A stretch of DNA of 21,682 bases from an uncultured Bacteroides sp. (GTDB lineage Bacteria > Bacteroidota > Bacteroidia > Bacteroidales > Bacteroidaceae), in contig CABMPP010000044.1 in the NCBI GenBank assembly GCA_902388495.1, positions 1-21,682 of the forward strand, written 5' to 3'. The notes under the pieces were generated by a model, which saw only the letters and a program-made list of their open reading frames with translations, made no database searches and was not told where the DNA came from. The position numbers were made by a program, and so were the translations under genes. Shown one piece after another: positions 7,031-13,907 of this stretch (position 1 is the stretch's first letter; the number at the start of each line of letters is the position of its first letter).

Positions 7031-8845
7031 ATGAGGAAGAGATTTCATGCACTCATACTTTTCTGTTTGGTAGCAAGCTGCCTTCACAGCCAGACGATGG
7101 ACGACAATGTCATCATCAACAGCTGTGAAGACAGCTATGTTTTTATGGAAGAAGGGGCCAACGTCGTAGTGCACAACGCCCGGGAAACCGAATACGAGGC
7201 CCTCCGCATGGGCGCAGAAGTGCAGCCCTACATCTATTACGGCAAATTCATCTCCCTCGATAATGCCAGGGCCAAGGGCATCTTCGCCCCCAAAGCCATC
7301 CACCGGAATGCCACGCCGGAGAACGTATTCTTCGACGATACCCGCATCTGTTACTTCAACCTCTACCTGGACCGGCAAGGCAAAAAGACCGGCGTAGAGT
7401 TCGGCCGTACCTTTCACGACCTGCGCTACTTTACACAAATCTACTTCTCCGAAGAATACTTCGTCCGCGAGAAGCGCGTCACCGTCACCATTCCCGCCTC
7501 CCTCTCCCGTTTCCGGCTGATAGAGAAGAACTTCACCCCCGGCATCCGGTGCGAGAAGAGCGTAAACAAGGAAGGCGACTCCGTCTTTGTCTACACCCTG
7601 AGAGCACTGCCCGCCATGGAGAAAGAAGACGATGCGCCCGGCAGCAGCTACCTCTACCCGCACCTGCTGATAACGGGTTCTTTCTCTGATACCCAAGACA
7701 TGTACCGCTGGCTGAGCAGGCTGGCGGATGTAGACTGCACCCTCCCCCAGACAGAAGCGCTGCTGTCAGAAATCACCGCCGGATGCTCCACGGATATGGA
7801 GAAGATACGCCGCACCTACTCCTACGTGCAGCAGAATATCCGCTACGTAGCCTTCGAAAGCGGCCTTGCAGGCCATCAGCCCGACCGTCCCGCCGAGGTG
7901 CTGCGCAAACGCTACGGCGACTGCAAAGGCATGGCGCTGCTGCTCCGCACCCTGCTCCGGGCACAAGGCTTCGATGCCCGGATGGTTTATATCGGCACAG
8001 ACCACATCGCCTACTCCCCCGACGAAGTGCCCACGCTTGCCTCCATCAATCATGCCGTCTGCCTTCTCTATCACCAAGGACAGAGCTATTGTCTGGACGC
8101 TACCCATCGCTACATCCCGCTGGAAACCATCCCGCAAGGAATACAAGGCCGGAAAGCACTGATAGAGAACGGAGCAAACTGCCTCGTGCAGCCCCTTCCC
8201 CAACCGGAAAGTCCCACTGCCACCGACAGCCTCCGCTATCATTATCACCTGACCGATGAACCGGCCCTGGAAGGCACCGCCGTCCGCACATGCACCGGCG
8301 AGAATAAGGAAATCATGCTCAGCCTCTACCACAGCCGCGCCAAAGATCTGCAAAACGACTTCCTCGGCACCATGCTTGCCGACAAGCAGCACCACTACCA
8401 TGCCACAGACATCCGGCTGGAAGAGGAACGCCCCGAAGCTCCCTGCCTCCGCCTTACGGGTAAGGTAAACAATGCCACCGCCGTGCAGTCCGCCGACGAA
8501 GAACTCTACATCGAACCCGACCCGCACGACGATTTCTTTGCCCAACCCGTCGACACCACCCGCCGCCGGCAGGATTATCTGTTGCCGTGGAGGTGCCGCA
8601 CCGTCCGCGAAGTGGTGATTGACGTTCCCCCGGGACGAACCGTCTCCTACCTGCCGCCGGACTTCTGCACAGAAACCGACCAGGGAACGCTGAGCTGTTC
8701 CTACCACGCAGAAGCAGACCGCATCCTATTCCGCAAAGTAATGGAGATACGTAACAGGCACATCCCTCTTGCACTGATACCTGCATGGAACGATGCCCTG
8801 CGCCGCTGGAAGAAGGCTTGTGAAGAACAAATAGTAATCAAATAA
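7031..8845 (+). CDS. Exported transglutaminase-like protein (DUF3857-type architecture)
   Basis: The 604-aa product has a signal peptide (MRKRFHALILFCLVASCLHS; the Cys residues also allow a lipoprotein reading). A beta-rich N-terminal domain of DUF3857 type covers about residues 30-220. A transglutaminase-like cysteine-protease fold follows at about 250-370, with a complete triad: Cys298 in YGDCKGMALLL, His341 in INHAVCLLY and Asp356 in CLDATHRYIPL. The C-terminal beta domain (about 400-600) resembles DUF3858. Family members are periplasmic or outer-membrane facing and may act as proteases or cross-linking enzymes; the substrate is unknown. The gene starts 20 nt after nadB and ends 9 nt before a related, apparently inactive paralogue. 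Confidence 0.85.
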   Translation: MRKRFHALILFCLVASCLHSQTMDDNVIINSCEDSYVFMEEGANVVVHNARETEYEALRMGAEVQPYIYYGKFISLDNARAKGIFAPKAIHRNATPENVFFDDTRICYFNLYLDRQGKKTGVEFGRTFHDLRYFTQIYFSEEYFVREKRVTVTIPASLSRFRLIEKNFTPGIRCEKSVNKEGDSVFVYTLRALPAMEKEDDAPGSSYLYPHLLITGSFSDTQDMYRWLSRLADVDCTLPQTEALLSEITAGCSTDMEKIRRTYSYVQQNIRYVAFESGLAGHQPDRPAEVLRKRYGDCKGMALLLRTLLRAQGFDARMVYIGTDHIAYSPDEVPTLASINHAVCLLYHQGQSYCLDATHRYIPLETIPQGIQGRKALIENGANCLVQPLPQPESPTATDSLRYHYHLTDEPALEGTAVRTCTGENKEIMLSLYHSRAKDLQNDFLGTMLADKQHHYHATDIRLEEERPEAPCLRLTGKVNNATAVQSADEELYIEPDPHDDFFAQPVDTTRRRQDYLLPWRCRTVREVVIDVPPGRTVSYLPPDFCTETDQGTLSCSYHAEADRILFRKVMEIRNRHIPLALIPAWNDALRRWKKACEEQIVIK

Positions 8846-8854
8846 ACACCCCGT

Positions 8855-11026
8855 ATGAAAGCAACACATCACCCCCGGAAAGCAGTACGCCCCCTACTCC
8901 TGCTGCTCCTGTTCCTGCTCACCGCCCCTGCCGCTAGCGCCCAGAAAGAAGACGACAAGTACGCCGCCCTCACCCGCGAAGTGCGCAACGAAGTATGGGC
9001 AATGGAGCTGCCCGGCTTCGACAACATATCCATACCGGGGAAATACAAGAACGCCCCCGCCGTCATCCTTGCCGCGCACAACCGCCTGGAAGTGACACGC
9101 AAAACCAAACTCGACTGGTGGGGCGTGGGACTGACCAAGCAGCAGATTACCTGCCGCGGCATCTTCCGCCAACTGGTGTACATCAACAGCCAAAGCGCCC
9201 TGGAAGAGATGTCGGAATACAGCTTCCTCTCGCAGGAGAAAGAGCGCTACACCCGCAACGAACAACAACGTGTGCTGGGCATACGTATCCTTAAACCCGA
9301 CGGAACCATCAACGAAGTAGACCCCGAAGAGTTCCTTGAAACCGACGAAAGCCACCAGGCACGAAGCCGCAACACCCGGGAAAAATGGCAAAAGGTAGCC
9401 GTTCCCGGACTGGAGATAGGCGATATCATCGACGTCTTCTTCGCCAAATACACCACCCTGAACGACCAGAACCTGGAACCTTTCAGCTTCTACCTCAACG
9501 GGCAATACCCCATGCTTGCCTACTCCGTGCATTGCGAAATCGACCCCAAACTGAGCACCTTCTACCGCTGCCTGAACGGTGCCCCCGACTTCGATCCAAG
9601 CACCGACGCCGAAGGGAACTACATCCTCGACCTGAAGACCATCGTCCCCAGGCATCCCCTTCCCAGTCTGTGGTACAACGTTGCCCGGCAGATGCCCATG
9701 ATTCAGATGTTTATCTACAACAGCAAGACTCCATACGCCTGGATGCCTCCCAGCGTCCGCCAACAAGGACTGCATGCCAACCCCAACCCGCAACTGATTA
9801 TCGATGACACCCGCGCCTCCATGAGAGCCCCCGGCACCCAATGGTCCGGCCTGCGCAGCGGACGGAAAAACGAAATAGCCAAAGCCCTCAAAGCCCGCCA
9901 GGCCGAGGGATGGAGCGATGAGAAACTGATGGACTACCTCTACCAATACTGCTACTACCGCTACATGGAAGCCAGTGCCGACTACACCCCTGCCAGCTTC
10001 ATCCTGCTGATGCACGACCTCTTGGAGAAAGTCGGCATACGCCATCAGGTAGGCATCACCACCAAAGACACGCAAGTCCCCCTCCGCCAGCTCATCAGCT
10101 ACCACTACACCGTTTGGCTCATCCGGCTGGAAGCCAACGGAAAGTATTACGCACCTCCCGCCTGCTACGCCGCCCCCGGCGAGCTCCCTGCCAACCTGCA
10201 GGGCGAAGAAGCCATTCTGGATGGTAATTTCCGGGCCACCCTCCCCACGGCGAGTCCCGAAGAGAACCGCGACGTGGCCATCCTCACCGCCTCCATCGAC
10301 GGAACCACGATGCACGTCAACCGTCGGGAAGAGCGGACCGGTGCATTGAAAGAGCCATTCCAGCCCTACCTCGTGCTGGACGAAGATCTCTACAACTCCC
10401 TGCGCCGCGTGCTGGGCATCACCACCACCATCTTCGACGAAACCAAAGAGAAATACCATGCCGACCTGCGCGAGAGCTACCGCCGCGAACGCGAACAGGA
10501 GAAAGAGCGTTACCGAAGCGAAATCATCGGCTACCACGGCTCGGACGAAGGGATAGGTACGGATATCAGTTACCGCCTCCTCAGTATCGGTAACCGTACG
10601 GACAGCACGACCTTTGCCTACGAAGTGGGTTATACGCTGGATGGGCATGTAAAGAAGGCAGGCCCCAACCTCGTCCTCGCCGCAGGTCGCCTGATAGGTT
10701 CGCAACTTGAATTTAAAGGCGAACAACGCCAACGTCGCGAAGACATCTACTGGGAAATGCCACGCAGCTACGGATGGGACATCACAGTCCGCCTGCCCGA
10801 GGGATACCAGGTTTCCCCCGAAGGACTGGAAAAGCTGAATATGAAAGTGGAGAACGAATGCGGCGCTTTCACCGCCCAAGCCACCACCGGAAATGGTGTC
10901 CTGACGATAAAAGCGGAAAAGCGCTTCGAGCATAAGATGGAACCGGTGGAGAACTGGGAGAAGCTGCTCGAAATCATCGATGCTGCCAAAGCTTATGAAG
11001 GGCTTTCGGTAGTGCTGAAGAAATAA
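8855..11026 (+). CDS. Exported DUF3857 protein with inactive transglutaminase-like domain
   Basis: The 723-aa product has a classical signal peptide (poly-Leu core, cleavage near ASA-QK at residue 29). DUF3857 follows at about 65-280, with segments such as 'RVLGIRILKPDGTINEV' and 'VPGLEIGDIIDVFFAKY'. A transglutaminase-like region (about 340-460) and a DUF3858-like tail (about 600-723) complete it. Alignment by eye with the upstream gene puts Pro379 where that protein has its nucleophilic Cys298 (YTPASFILLMHDLL against GDCKGMALLLRTLL). Pro434 or Pro435 stands in place of the Asp, and only His417 is kept. It is therefore probably a pseudoenzyme, perhaps a scaffold or partner of its active neighbour. 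It lies 9 nt downstream of that gene. A 679-codon antisense frame covers it and is an artefact of GC-ending codons. Confidence 0.85.
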   Translation: MKATHHPRKAVRPLLLLLLFLLTAPAASAQKEDDKYAALTREVRNEVWAMELPGFDNISIPGKYKNAPAVILAAHNRLEVTRKTKLDWWGVGLTKQQITCRGIFRQLVYINSQSALEEMSEYSFLSQEKERYTRNEQQRVLGIRILKPDGTINEVDPEEFLETDESHQARSRNTREKWQKVAVPGLEIGDIIDVFFAKYTTLNDQNLEPFSFYLNGQYPMLAYSVHCEIDPKLSTFYRCLNGAPDFDPSTDAEGNYILDLKTIVPRHPLPSLWYNVARQMPMIQMFIYNSKTPYAWMPPSVRQQGLHANPNPQLIIDDTRASMRAPGTQWSGLRSGRKNEIAKALKARQAEGWSDEKLMDYLYQYCYYRYMEASADYTPASFILLMHDLLEKVGIRHQVGITTKDTQVPLRQLISYHYTVWLIRLEANGKYYAPPACYAAPGELPANLQGEEAILDGNFRATLPTASPEENRDVAILTASIDGTTMHVNRREERTGALKEPFQPYLVLDEDLYNSLRRVLGITTTIFDETKEKYHADLRESYRREREQEKERYRSEIIGYHGSDEGIGTDISYRLLSIGNRTDSTTFAYEVGYTLDGHVKKAGPNLVLAAGRLIGSQLEFKGEQRQRREDIYWEMPRSYGWDITVRLPEGYQVSPEGLEKLNMKVENECGAFTAQATTGNGVLTIKAEKRFEHKMEPVENWEKLLEIIDAAKAYEGLSVVLKK

Positions 11027-11057
11027 AAAGGAGGAGGATGCTGAAGGTGAAGTGATG

Positions 11058-11133
11058 AATAGTGCAGTTACAAAACGAAAATTAACTATAATAGTGCAGT
11101 TTGAAAACGAAAAAGTGGCAAAATAGTGCAGTT
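11058..11133. repeat. Three 12-bp direct repeats at exact 32-bp spacing
   Basis: The sequence aatagtgcagtt occurs at 11058-11069, 11090-11101 and 11122-11133, so the period is exactly 32 bp (about three helical turns). The first two units also share an 'aaaacgaaaa' segment after the repeat. The array lies just upstream of the AAA/DUF4143 ATPase gene, and the third copy abuts its candidate promoter, so it could be an operator for autoregulation. With only three short repeats and no distinct spacers it is not a CRISPR array. Confidence 0.85.
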
Positions 11134-11150
11134 GTAGACATTTAAAAGAC

Positions 11151-11158
11151 TATCTTTG
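11151..11158 (+). promoter_or_regulatory. Candidate -7 element of the AAA ATPase gene
   Basis: TATCTTTG fits TAnnTTTG exactly and lies 26 nt before the ATG at 11185. A TTG is present at 11132-11134, but the 16-nt gap is shorter than the 20 nt seen at other promoters here. That TTG overlaps the end of the third 12-bp repeat, so a protein bound to the repeat would cover it. Confidence 0.5.
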
Positions 11159-11184
11159 TTGCTGAGATATAAAAACATACTGTT

Positions 11185-12459
11185 ATGAACATCAACGAAT
11201 ATGCACAAATTGTAGCAGACCAAAAAGAGGAACTGAAATTAATCAATCCAGAAGACTTATGTTCCCGGAAAGAAGAAAGTCTATTTGATATTGATAGCCC
11301 TTTAGCACAAATTGTCATAGGAGTGCGCCGGAGTGGTAAATCAACTATTTGCCATAAAATTCTAAAAGAAAAGGGCGTACCTTATGCCTATGTAAATTTC
11401 GATGATGAACGATTATATAAATTAGATTCCAAAGATTTAAACTCACTATTGGAAGCAATATATATGGTATACGGAAACTTCCAATATTTATTTCTTGATG
11501 AAATACAAAATATTGCAGAATGGTTTCTTTTCGTAAACAGATTGCTTAGGCAGAAAATTCATCTTATCATAACCGGTTCTAACGCTAAACTGCTGAGTAG
11601 TGAGCTCAGTACGCATTTGACCGGGCGATATAATCAGATTGAACTTTACCCTTTTTCTTTCGCAGAATTCTGCCAATATAGAAAAGTAGATACTAAAGAT
11701 ATCTCAACCAAGGGAGTAGCTTTCAAGAAAGTTGCATTTGAAGAATATTTCAAGAAAGGAGGTTTTCCCGAATTACTCGAAGTAAAAAACAGTCGTGGAT
11801 ATATCCAGGGATTATTCGATTCCATCATACGCAAAGACATACAGCAGCGTTTTAAAGTCAGGTACATAGAGTCATTACGTATGCTTGCCAATTATCTGAT
11901 TGACAATTTCGGTCAGGAGATTATCTATTCCGACCTTGCAGAACGTTTTGGCTTTGGTTCTTCACATACAGCAGAGAACTACGTTTCATATTTAAAACAG
12001 ACGTATCTCTTGCTGGGTATTCATAAATTCTCATTTAAAAGTAAAGAGCGCATCCGCAATGAAAAAGCTTATGTTGTTGATACAGCCTTTATTACTGAGA
12101 GGGATGATGCTATGACCGGACAAAACATAGGGTGGAAGTTAGAGAATATTACTTATGTTGAGTTGTTAAGAAGGAATAAGCCTCTCTTTTATGATGTTTT
12201 CTATTATCGGGAGCAATACGAGATTGACTTCGTGATTTGTGAAGGAAATAATGTAAAAGAACTAATTCAGGTGTCGGTTGATATTTCTTCTGCAAAAACT
12301 TATAACCGGGAAGTATCGGCATTATGTAGAGCTTCTGCAGACTTAAAATGTGATAAACTGACTCTTATAACTATGACTGACAGTAGAGTGATCGAAGAAG
12401 ACAATCATACTATACAGATGGTATCTATTATAGACTGGTTACTACGAGAATATTCCTAA
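11185..12459 (+). CDS. AAA-family ATPase with DUF4143 C-terminal domain
   Basis: The 424-aa product has an N-terminal P-loop domain of AAA_14 type: Walker A GVRRSGKST (46-54), Walker B YLFLDEIQ (101-108) and a sensor-like ITGSNAKLLSSELSTHLTGRY. A helical, winged-helix-like middle follows (about 225-300), then a C-terminal DUF4143 domain. That domain has a PD-(D/E)XK-like core, EIDFVI then ELIQVS, in which the expected E-x-K reads Q-x-S, so nuclease activity is doubtful. These ATPases are widespread, often horizontally spread, and of unknown role. The gene is clearly more AT-rich, with more A/T-ending codons, than the nadB operon before it, consistent with acquisition. Its last 18 bases overlap the tail of the convergent amidase gene. 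Confidence 0.88.
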   Translation: MNINEYAQIVADQKEELKLINPEDLCSRKEESLFDIDSPLAQIVIGVRRSGKSTICHKILKEKGVPYAYVNFDDERLYKLDSKDLNSLLEAIYMVYGNFQYLFLDEIQNIAEWFLFVNRLLRQKIHLIITGSNAKLLSSELSTHLTGRYNQIELYPFSFAEFCQYRKVDTKDISTKGVAFKKVAFEEYFKKGGFPELLEVKNSRGYIQGLFDSIIRKDIQQRFKVRYIESLRMLANYLIDNFGQEIIYSDLAERFGFGSSHTAENYVSYLKQTYLLLGIHKFSFKSKERIRNEKAYVVDTAFITERDDAMTGQNIGWKLENITYVELLRRNKPLFYDVFYYREQYEIDFVICEGNNVKELIQVSVDISSAKTYNREVSALCRASADLKCDKLTLITMTDSRVIEEDNHTIQMVSIIDWLLREYS

Positions 12460-12930
12460 TAAACATGCCGGATTCGGTGGCGGCGGATTTTGAAGGATAC
12501 TCGCCGCATCGAAGCAGGGACAGGCTTTGATCCATTCTTCGGGCTCTATCTCGCCGTTGTGGTTCAGGTCGGGACTGAGGTCGCGATGGCCGCAGAGGCG
12601 GGAACCGGGATAATCTTTCAACAGCAGCATGACGAGAACTCTCAGCGAGTGCTTCTGAAAAGGAGTACGCGTATCGGCAGGACGGCCGTGTTCGTCCAGG
12701 CCGCCTTCATAGCAGATACCGATTGAATTCGCATTGTGGCCTTTGGCATGCGCACCGGGCTTGTCAACGGGGCGTAAACTCTTGATATCTCCGTTCTTAC
12801 GGATGTAATAATGATAGCCTGCGCCGGAGAAACCCCGGCGCAGGTGGTCTGTTGTCAGGTCGTGTTCCGTATAGCAGCGGTCGCTGCGGGTGGCGGAACA
12901 GTGGACAACGATAAGATTGATGACTCTCAT
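12442..12930 (-). CDS. N-acetylmuramoyl-L-alanine amidase (T7 lysozyme-like)
   Basis: The 162-aa enzyme of the Amidase_2/PGRP family hydrolyses the bond between MurNAc and L-Ala in peptidoglycan. Visible zinc and catalytic residues, by analogy with T7 lysozyme, are His10 (IVVHCSAT), Tyr39 (GAGYHYYI), His115 (CGHRDLSPD), and Lys135 with Cys137 (KACPCFD). No signal peptide is visible, as in phage endolysins that need a holin or another release route. It lies 59 nt downstream of the smalltalk peptide gene. The final residues after the PPPPNPA tail (CLLGIFS) are encoded partly within the 3' end of the opposing ATPase gene. That suggests the original stop may have been lost when the sequences were joined. 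Confidence 0.9.
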   Translation of the reverse strand: MRVINLIVVHCSATRSDRCYTEHDLTTDHLRRGFSGAGYHYYIRKNGDIKSLRPVDKPGAHAKGHNANSIGICYEGGLDEHGRPADTRTPFQKHSLRVLVMLLLKDYPGSRLCGHRDLSPDLNHNGEIEPEEWIKACPCFDAASILQNPPPPNPACLLGIFS

Positions 12931-12989
12931 TGGAATGAATAGTTAAGAATGAAAAATGAAAAGGGAAGGGATGTTATCTTGTCGCGACG

Positions 12990-13091
12990 CTATTTGGTCA
13001 TGGCATGGGCGCTGACGGCGCCCAGAATAGCCGAGGCAATAGCGATTATCACTTTCAAGATTTTGTCCCAGGTAGATGATTTCGTACTCAT
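12990..13091 (-). CDS. Smalltalk protein (33-aa single-span peptide)
   Basis: A 33-codon frame encodes a peptide starting MSTKSSTWDKILKVII, continuing with a hydrophobic/small-residue span (AIASAILGAVSAHAM) and ending in a basic Lys. The N-terminal part, with the Lys-Ser/Trp-Asp-Lys pattern and one helix, matches what NCBI annotates as 'smalltalk protein', a family found in Bacteroides beside amidase and HU-like genes. Its function is not known. Being a tiny one-span membrane peptide directly before an unsecreted amidase, it could act like a holin; this is inference. No homologue outside the cassette is visible in the window. Confidence 0.85.
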   Translation of the reverse strand: MSTKSSTWDKILKVIIAIASAILGAVSAHAMTK

Positions 13092-13130
13092 AAGGTTTAG
13101 GTTTATATAAATAAATAGAAATTATTGATT

Positions 13131-13230
13131 GACAGAAAATCTCATTTAAGACAGAAGATATTCTTAAGACAGAAGAACAAAAGGACAAAAGAGAGAATCA
13201 TCTTAAATCTGTTCTTTTGTTCTTATGTCT
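13131..13230 (-). terminator. Long A/T-rich inverted repeat and short direct repeats after the HU gene
   Basis: Ten nt past the HU stop, 13211-13230 pairs with 13167-13186 (18 of 20 positions) around a 24-nt loop. Beyond it the segment ttaagacagaaga occurs at 13146-13158 and 13164-13176, with a third gacagaa at 13131. The hairpin could end or stabilise the HU transcript and separate it from smalltalk. There is no long T tract, so terminator function is uncertain. Confidence 0.45.
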
Positions 13231-13239
13231 AAAAATTTA

Positions 13240-13767
13240 TCAACCCAGCGGATTCTCACTCTGGTCCCCATCCGAACCGCCGCCGGTGTTTCCGCCGTCT
13301 CCCGGCTTCTCCTCTCCCGATCCGCCACCTGTCGAACCGCCATCTTCCGGCTTATCCAGCGTAAACCCTACATTCGCCGGGCTTCGCGTCACGGCAGTAC
13401 TCCCGTTCACCAGTTTCAACCCTTTGTCCGGAATAAACCGGATATTCACCTTCGAAATGTTCCGCACCGTACACTTCTCCGACGTCTCCACACCGGGACA
13501 GCGGAACGTTATGTGAAACGTACCCAGCTGGTTCAGCTTCACCTTGTCCCCGTTGGCAAGATTCGCCTGCACTTCCTCCACCAGCGCCTCGATCACATGC
13601 TTCACATCCCCCTTCGTCATGGCGCAGTTCTTCTGAATGGCTGCCGCCAACACATCGATATCCACCGTGCCGCATGTCTTAGGTTTTTGACGAAGATAGT
13701 ACAACACCTGCGAGTTCTTGTCACTCACAATCTTTCTGCGCTTGAAGCGCTCTACAATTACTTCCAT
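13240..13767 (-). CDS. HU-like DNA-binding protein with Gly-rich tail (HU-HIG family)
   Basis: The 175-aa product from the ATG at 13767 begins MEVIVERFKRRK. A longer frame to 13836 lacks support because it would run through the promoter. Residues about 15-125 form an HU/IHF-type domain: helices with 'IDVLAAAIQKNCAMTKGDVKHVIEALVEEV', then 'LANGDKVKLNQLGTFHITF' and a beta arm rich in Lys/Arg. This fits the Bacteroidota family in which an HU domain is fused to a winged-helix, Ig or glycine-rich part. The tail (about 137-175) is made of EDGGSTGGGSGEEKPGDGG-type repeats and is acidic and flexible. It is probably a nucleoid or origin-binding factor for the cassette. It has its own good promoter, so it can be expressed separately from the DnaB pair. 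Confidence 0.88.
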   Translation of the reverse strand: MEVIVERFKRRKIVSDKNSQVLYYLRQKPKTCGTVDIDVLAAAIQKNCAMTKGDVKHVIEALVEEVQANLANGDKVKLNQLGTFHITFRCPGVETSEKCTVRNISKVNIRFIPDKGLKLVNGSTAVTRSPANVGFTLDKPEDGGSTGGGSGEEKPGDGGNTGGGSDGDQSENPLG

Positions 13768-13805
13768 AAAATTAAAAAAGTTAAGGTTTAAGTTAAGAAA
13801 ATTCC

Positions 13806-13853
13806 GTGCTCTGAGCACACAACAAAGATACAACATTCTACACCGGAAGTCAA
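13806..13853 (-). promoter_or_regulatory. Promoter of the HU-like gene with palindrome at +1
   Basis: On the minus strand TTG (13853-13851) is followed after 20 nt by TATCTTTG (13830-13823), a full match to TAnnTTTG. The inverted repeat gtgctc-t-gagcac (13806-13818) covers the predicted start of transcription, the place expected for an operator. The geometry repeats that at the kelch gene promoter, although the palindrome sequences differ. Confidence 0.65.
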
Positions 13854-13907
13854 GTATTTTGCCAATTATTTACTACTAATTCTTCAATTTATTTCGCACG
13901 CATCCTT

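Noticed and set aside
8894..10933. 679-codon open frame on the minus strand
   Set aside because: It lies antisense to the DUF3857 gene, has low-complexity Val/Gly/Phe-rich translation without a domain, and is explained by C-ending codons on the plus strand.
11058..11133. Possible CRISPR-like array
   Set aside because: Only three 12-bp repeats with 20-bp gaps that are partly similar to each other; no cas genes.
12943..13188. 81-codon minus-strand frame over the smalltalk gene
   Set aside because: It is in another frame over smalltalk and the A/T-rich repeat region, with no domain; the smalltalk frame explains the conserved-looking part.
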